64,000 nt of DNA. Source: Phytophthora quininea. Its lineage: Eukaryota > Oomycota > Peronosporomycetes > Peronosporales > Peronosporaceae. The DNA is taken from contig JAAVTG010000782.1 of the NCBI GenBank assembly GCA_011947345.1, forward strand, positions 1-64,000, given 5' to 3'. The number at the start of each line of letters is the position of its first letter. Position 1 is the first letter of the stretch. The translations under genes and the position numbers were made by a program. Below the pieces are notes generated by a model. The model saw only the letters and a list, made by a program, of their open reading frames with translations, had not been told where the DNA came from and did no database searches. Of the stretch, positions 59,230 through 64,000 are shown piece after piece.

Positions 59230-60591
59230 ATGGAGCCATCCATCGACACGTTCCCACCAAAGCCGTTGGCGTTGTCTCCAGAGGATGAGCGAGCGATTCA
59301 AGCGCTCTCCGACCGGTTGGTCGCCGAAACTTTGAACGCAAGTCTCGAGTTCGCATCACGAGGTCGAGTCGTCGATCCAAGCTCGTGGAAAGTGATCAAG
59401 GACAAGGACAACATCGTCGCGTACCAAGAGCTTCGATCCTCGAGACGAGCAAGAGTATGGAGCGAAGACACAGACGTGGTCTCGGTCTCCCCACAAGAGC
59501 CGGCACTCTACACGACCAGCGCGAGGTCAAACGACTTTCAAGGGCCGAACGGTAGTCTCGACGACGACGACTCGGATGACGACGGTGGTTGGAACCAACT
59601 CAACTTTGGCAGGTTTCGAGGTTCCAACATCGACAACGGGCCAGGCAGTAGCGTCCTAGAGAGGTATCGACCGGAACATTCGCCGTTGGTCGTCGCCTCG
59701 GGCACTTTCCCCGGCACAATCGAAGACATGGCGCTGGGTTTCTTAGCAGACACCGACGACCGCTCTCGTATGCGGTTCAACACCAAGAAGGAGGTTATCG
59801 TCGATGACTTGCGAATTCTTGCGCAGATTCAGGGACCAACACGTGACGACCCGTTTCGTTTCTTAGGGGTCAAATGGTGTTCACATCTTCCCAGCCGAGC
59901 GGTGGCGCTGATCATCAAGCCTCGCGACTATGTGGCGATCGAAGCGACCGGAATGGCCATCGATCCCAACGGCCAACGTTTCGCCTACATGCTGAACCAC
60001 ACCATCGAACTGGACGAAGTCCCCGACTTTCGTGAGTTCGGCCTAGTCCGCATTGCGTTCTCAACGTGCTACATCGTCCGATCACACGGGAAAGTCGATG
60101 CGACCGAGACGGTCGAGATGTTTGCAAGAGGATTCATGGATGGAGGAGGTCGCTTTAGTGCTCGAACTGCAATGTCACAGTTTGCCGATGGGCTTTTATC
60201 CGTCTCGGGGATGGTGGAAGAAGCGTACATGAAGAAACTCACGTGGCTGCTGTACAAGCAGCATCTTCGAAGCGGCAGTATGAGTGGGAGCGACACTAGC
60301 AATAGCAGCGGCTCTCGGTCGATGATCGACAGCTTCGGCTCGTGCACTTGCTGCAGTGAAAAGCTGCACTCGAGTTTCGGAGGAATCATCGACAGGAACG
60401 CCGTCTGCAGTCTGTGCAGACAAACAGCGTGCCACAAGTGCATCGTCAAGAAGTCGCTGCCGTTCAGTGCTGCTCCCGGTCGACGACTCAACAAGAAAGA
60501 GCTCGAGTTTTGCTTGAACTGCTTCTTAGAAGCCAAGAGGTTGCCTGCTTGGCAAGTAGCTGAAGCATCGCTACCAAAGAGTCCTGCGTAG
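59230..60591 (+). CDS. START-like plus FYVE-type zinc finger protein, copy 7 (intact)
   Basis: The start MEPSIDTFPPKPLALS at 59230 is preferred over an ATG at 59014 because homologs begin here. One frame of 453 residues. START-like region: LSDRLVAETLNASLEFASRG, WKVIKDKDNIVAYQELRSSR, an acidic loop (DDDDSDDDGGW), ASGTFPGTIEDMALGFLADT, DDPFRFLGVKWCSHLPSRAV, YVAIEATGMAIDPNG, LNHTIELDEVPDFREFGLV, MFARGFMDGGG. Finger: CTCC, CSLC, CHKC and CLNC, end LPAWQVAEASLPKSPA. Closest to copies 5 and 8. No membrane segment or signal peptide. Confidence 0.88.
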   Translation: MEPSIDTFPPKPLALSPEDERAIQALSDRLVAETLNASLEFASRGRVVDPSSWKVIKDKDNIVAYQELRSSRRARVWSEDTDVVSVSPQEPALYTTSARSNDFQGPNGSLDDDDSDDDGGWNQLNFGRFRGSNIDNGPGSSVLERYRPEHSPLVVASGTFPGTIEDMALGFLADTDDRSRMRFNTKKEVIVDDLRILAQIQGPTRDDPFRFLGVKWCSHLPSRAVALIIKPRDYVAIEATGMAIDPNGQRFAYMLNHTIELDEVPDFREFGLVRIAFSTCYIVRSHGKVDATETVEMFARGFMDGGGRFSARTAMSQFADGLLSVSGMVEEAYMKKLTWLLYKQHLRSGSMSGSDTSNSSGSRSMIDSFGSCTCCSEKLHSSFGGIIDRNAVCSLCRQTACHKCIVKKSLPFSAAPGRRLNKKELEFCLNCFLEAKRLPAWQVAEASLPKSPA

Positions 60592-60723
60592 CGATAGAGA
60601 TAATAGTAGATCAATAAACATTTTATCAACGCGAGATTCTTCGCTGGTCATCGAGTATGAAGCGTGTAGATCTTAGATGAGACTAAGCAACTATCGAATG
60701 GTGTTATTTATCATGCCAAGACC

Positions 60724-62034
60724 TTACGACCTAGGCAGCGTTGCCACCGCCACACGCCATGCAGACAACTTCTTGGCCTTGAGGTAGCAGTTCAAGCAGA
60801 ACTCGAGGCTCTTGGTCGTGTGCGCGTCAATCGGCAGCGTCTTCTTGACGGTACACTTCTTGCACACCTTGTGTCTGCACAGGAAGCAGGTCGTCCTGCT
60901 CTCCAGCAGCTTCTTGAATCCTTTCGTCGGTAGCTTGTGGCAGCAAGCGCAGCCTTCACCAGAGTGGCCTTCGTCTCTATGTTGACGTCGCGTGTACGAG
61001 TGAACAAACCACGCCAACTTCTTGAGATACGATTCCTCCACCACGTGCCCAGTGCCCAACATGTTGTCGCTGAACATTTGCGTGGCCGCACTGACGCTAA
61101 AGTGTCCGCCGGCGTGACAGAACCCACGGAAGTACACTTCCACCTCTCCTTGGGCGTTGTAGGGCCGCACAATACGGCAGTTTGAGCTTCGTAGACGCAC
61201 GAGACCTTGCTTCCGGAACTCCGGAACCTCCTCAATCTCCACCGAGTGCTCCAACAAGTAGCACACCCGTTCCCCGTTCGAGTCGAGCGCCATCCCCGTG
61301 GATTCCAACACGACGATATCTCTTGGCTTGGCCACGACGTTACCAGCACTGAAGGACATCCACTTGAGGCCCAGAAACCGGAACGGGTCCCGTTCGGAAG
61401 GACTGCGAATCTTGGCCAGAATCCTCGTCTCCTTGATGATGATCTCCTTGCTCGCTGCCGTGCGCATGACCGTCAGGTCTTCCGTGTCTGCTAGAAAGCC
61501 CAGCCCTGCGTCCTCGACGGTGCCCTGGATCACTCCTCCACCGAAGATCAGCGGAGAGGTGGGAGGTCGAGACTTATCCAGCACACTTTGCTCGGGCGAG
61601 TCGGAGCCCACGCGACTCTCTTCGTAGTCGTCGTACCCGCCTAACGACGACCCCTCCTGCGAGTCTTCGTACGTCAAGTGCGTGTTGCTTCGCCCCATCA
61701 AGTCGCTGATCGAGCTGTCCGTCGAGTAGAGTTTGGGGCGGTGCACGACCGAGGACTCGACCGCTTCTTCGGTGGCGAGTCGGTCGCGATGAGTTCGACG
61801 CTTTCGTCGTTGTCGGGACCGGTACGCTGTCATGCTTCCCTTCTCGTTGACGACGCGCCATCGCTCCGGGTCCACCGACCGTCGCTCGGCGATAAAGTCC
61901 TCGAAACACTGCAAGGTCTCGGCCACCAACTGATCTGCCAGCGTCTTGTACTGCTGTGTGTCGTTGCTGGTCAAGACGAGCTCGCGGGGCGGGAAGAGAT
62001 GCCCGGCATCCCAGGACTCGCCTCCGAACCGCAT
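60724..62034 (-). CDS. START-like plus FYVE-type zinc finger protein, copy 8 (intact)
   Basis: One frame of 436 residues starting MRFGGESWDAGHLFPPREL. START-like region: LADQLVAETLQCFEDFIAER, ERWRVVNEKGSMTAYRSRQR followed by a very basic RKRRTHRDRL, GGGVIQGTVEDAGLGFLADT, DPFRFLGLKWMSFSAGNVV, IVVLESTGMALDSNG, LEHSVEIEEVPEFRKQGLV, EVYFRGFCHAGG. Finger: CACC, CFLC, CKKC and CLNC, end LSAWRVAVATLPRS. It converges with copy 7 (about 130 bp between stops). A 6-bp stem hairpin lies 24 nt before the start. Confidence 0.88.
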   Translation of the reverse strand: MRFGGESWDAGHLFPPRELVLTSNDTQQYKTLADQLVAETLQCFEDFIAERRSVDPERWRVVNEKGSMTAYRSRQRRKRRTHRDRLATEEAVESSVVHRPKLYSTDSSISDLMGRSNTHLTYEDSQEGSSLGGYDDYEESRVGSDSPEQSVLDKSRPPTSPLIFGGGVIQGTVEDAGLGFLADTEDLTVMRTAASKEIIIKETRILAKIRSPSERDPFRFLGLKWMSFSAGNVVAKPRDIVVLESTGMALDSNGERVCYLLEHSVEIEEVPEFRKQGLVRLRSSNCRIVRPYNAQGEVEVYFRGFCHAGGHFSVSAATQMFSDNMLGTGHVVEESYLKKLAWFVHSYTRRQHRDEGHSGEGCACCHKLPTKGFKKLLESRTTCFLCRHKVCKKCTVKKTLPIDAHTTKSLEFCLNCYLKAKKLSAWRVAVATLPRS

Positions 62035-62058
62035 GCTGTTGCTGTCGCCTTATAAAAG

Positions 62059-62075
62059 CTCCGCAAGTGGCGGAG
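62059..62075 (-). promoter_or_regulatory. Small hairpin just upstream of START-FYVE copy 8
   Basis: The sequence ctccgc-aagtg-gcggag forms a perfect 6-bp stem with a 5-nt loop, 24 nt before the ATG on minus and next to the TATA-like 'ttttataag'. It would fold in the 5' leader if transcription starts upstream. Significance unproven. Confidence 0.3.
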
Positions 62076-63679
62076 TGAGAACGTTTCACGAAATGCAGAG
62101 CGGTGTCGGAGCCAACGTCATGCAGCAAACAAACGTTGAAGCGAAGACGGGGGCAGTGAGAAAGTAATGGAGACCCCACATCACCTCATCTCTAGGGCTT
62201 TTCTCAAGCTTTTACAGCCAGCAGTACCTACGGACATGGGGGACAGAGTGTGGCTCGAGGGAAGCTTCAACGGGGATAAGGGCGGCTTGCAGCAGGATGT
62301 CGCCGTGTTGTGCCAAATGGATTCGGGTGGTTGCCCCTCTTTAAGTAAATTAAAACGGCTGCGTATCATCACAGTCAATTGGGTACTAAAGGCTATTTAC
62401 TGAATAAAAATCGCCATATGGAGGTCTTACTAAAATGTTGCTGCCATGCTGACTCGAAATCGAGTCGGATTTATCGCTATAAACAAAATGATGCATTGAT
62501 GTGACTTACCAGTGGAAAACCTCGCGCATCCTTGGATGCGACTTTGGGAGCAACCGATGTAGAATCGCCTTGCCTCGCCTCGAGTTTGACTGCGACACTG
62601 CTTCTCTCCGGCGGAGAAACGAGCCCCGGACTCTCGAGGATAGGGACTCCGAATGCCAATCGATTGCCGCGTTCAAGTCGCGTGTCAACAGAAGAAGACG
62701 GCGCTACGTCGCGACGACACTAGAAAATTCGGTGCTGGGGGCTCGATGTTGGTCAGCAGAAATCACTCCACTGCCCATCAAATAGTTTAGTTTCCCGCAC
62801 AACTCACTGGAACCGAGTGCTTCTTCGGTATCCACCGGCTGGTTTGTAGCGATCTTCTGTTTGCCACGCAGCCGGCAAACGCCCTGGCACCACCTTGCGC
62901 CATGTAATCCGTTGCATCGCCATCAGATGGAGCTGCACACGCCGCAGGACCTCCAGCAGCTCCACCGAGAGCGGTCAGATGGATAGGCCGGAACAAGGTT
63001 GTTGACTCTGTTGGTCGCCACACCGAGGGCTTCGAACGCGGTCGAAGTTGGTAGGCGATGGCTTATGCAGTCAGCGAGTTCACGCGCCGCTGGGACACGA
63101 GCTGCCTCGAAGCGTTCGAGCCGAGTCTCGACGTGGCAACGAGCATCCTTCCAATATTTGGTGCCGCGTTGATGGTGCGTCCGTCCTGCGGACGAAGTGT
63201 TGCTCTGATCCAATTCTTTCGGGCCGACTGGCATCGGCGCTGCGCTGCGCTTCTGCATGGGCTGTCATGTCGAGCACTTTGATGTCGTGGACATACTCGC
63301 TACCGATGGAGCGCAGTCGCAAGGTATAAGGTCCCAATCGACTCAACCTTTTGGATCCCCACGCTCGACGTGCCCGTCAACACGGATAGACGCGCTGCCA
63401 GGACAACCAGAACCGGTGGCAATGCCGATAACGCGGCAGGAAACTCGATTGGAAATCCATTGACGTTTACTAAGGCTCGAGCTGCAATCGAATGCAGACC
63501 GAACACGCCTTTTTCTACAAGTTGGACGTCCAGCCAAGCAGCTCGATCGCTTGGAAGCCGACGGAATGGTAAGACGCGCTCATATTTCGCTTGCTTTTAT
63601 GGAGTTCCTATTTCAAATTCATACTTGTCAACTCTTCTCAAACTCGCGTCCCACCTTGCAGGTTTCGGACGTCGTAAGT
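62076..63679. other. Intergenic region between START-FYVE copies 8 and 9
   Basis: About 1.6 kb with no supportable gene. Frames of up to about 200 codons at 63370-63981 on plus are antisense to the zinc-finger gene or lack motifs. Confidence 0.45.
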
Positions 63680-64000
63680 TCACCGACGCCGTTGGAGTTG
63701 GTCGGTGGCGACGTCCCACGCGGACAGTTGGCGGGCCTCGATCACGCACGACACGCAGAACGAGAGCTGGCGGTGGAGGTCCTCCTCTGCATCGAGCGCC
63801 AATTTCTTCTGCACGGTGCATTTCTGGCAGATCGATCGTCGGCAGATTGCGCACGAGCAGCCAGACTGCAGCAGTTTGGCCAGCGACTTTAGGCTCTTGC
63901 CGCACACCTCGCAGTCTTTCGTGTGGTGCACGGAGGCGTCGCGCGCTCGACGGCGAGCCATCAACCAGCTCAGTTTCTTGAGGTATGAAGCTTCGACGAT
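63680..64000 (-). CDS. START-like plus FYVE-type zinc finger protein, copy 9, cut by the window edge
   Basis: Only the C-terminal 106 residues are inside the window; the frame is open to the right edge and the gene continues beyond it. Visible text: VEASYLKKLSWLMARRRARD, the family region before the finger, then four pairs CEVC, CAIC, CQKC and CVSC, and the end ARQLSAWDVATDQLQRRR. All eight zinc ligands are present, so the copy is probably functional. Shows that the array is longer than this window. Confidence 0.82.
   Translation of the reverse strand: MVEASYLKKLSWLMARRRARDASVHHTKDCEVCGKSLKSLAKLLQSGCSCAICRRSICQKCTVQKKLALDAEEDLHRQLSFCVSCVIEARQLSAWDVATDQLQRRR

Noticed and set aside
1..64000. 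RXLR or Crinkler effector genes
   Set aside because: I looked for a signal peptide followed by RXLR-EER or LFLAK motifs and saw no convincing case.
1..64000. tRNA or rRNA genes
   Set aside because: No cloverleaf with A and B boxes or rRNA-like sequence was noticed by eye; a covariance-model search would be decisive.

Overview
The window looks like nuclear DNA of an oomycete, most likely Phytophthora or a close relative (inference from gene content; no database search was possible). Pointers are short GT-AG introns of about 50-112 nt in otherwise compact genes, a lineage-type array of START-like plus FYVE-type zinc-finger genes, an oomycete-style ankyrin family built on repeated 'VVKWLH' units, a mucin-like multipass TRP-type protein, and pogo-like DNA transposons.

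Layout. 1-5.6 kb: a long Sfi1-like (centrin-binding) gene entering from the left edge. 5.6-15.3 kb: two near-identical ankyrin copies in opposite orientation flank a sepiapterin-reductase-like gene and a mucin/TRP-like membrane protein gene. 15.3-21.9 kb: gene-poor, repeat-like DNA with an old pogo-type transposase relic, a GATC-dense tract and a GAA microsatellite. 21.9-26.4 kb: a gene of an unrecognised LRR-like family (copy A), followed within about 30 bp by a third ankyrin copy and an inverted ankyrin fragment. 26.45-35.8 kb: a large inverted repeat with arms of about 3.1 kb, each carrying an LRR-like gene (B left, C right) and ankyrin debris; the 3.1 kb spacer holds an MFS sugar transporter and a mitochondrial FUN14 gene. 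35.9-38.1 kb: a polytopic membrane protein gene (MP1). 38.2-44.5 kb: three tandem START-FYVE genes. 45.6-47.4 kb: a pogo-like transposon with terminal inverted repeats. 47.5-52.0 kb: LRR-like copy D and a decayed inverted copy of the membrane protein (MP2). 52.0-64.0 kb: six more START-FYVE genes or fragments, with a JMJD7-like JmjC hydroxylase gene among them.

Most genes are broken by single-base frameshifts, and nearly all I checked are repaired by lengthening a short homopolymer (most often G) by one base. This looks more like base-calling error in the assembly than decay, so such genes are annotated as CDS. Some duplicates (MP2, LRR-like C, the ankyrin copies, START-FYVE copy 4) carry other lesions such as nonsense changes, 2-, 4- or 14-bp indels or a lost domain; these are annotated as pseudogenes.

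The genes do not form one pathway. Housekeeping genes (Sfi1-like, SPR-like, transporter, FUN14, JMJD7-like) are scattered among four expanding families (ankyrin, LRR-like, membrane protein, START-FYVE) that have been copied locally, often in inverted orientation. The START-FYVE array is the main coherent system: nine related putative lipid-binding proteins or fragments in two sequence subgroups.
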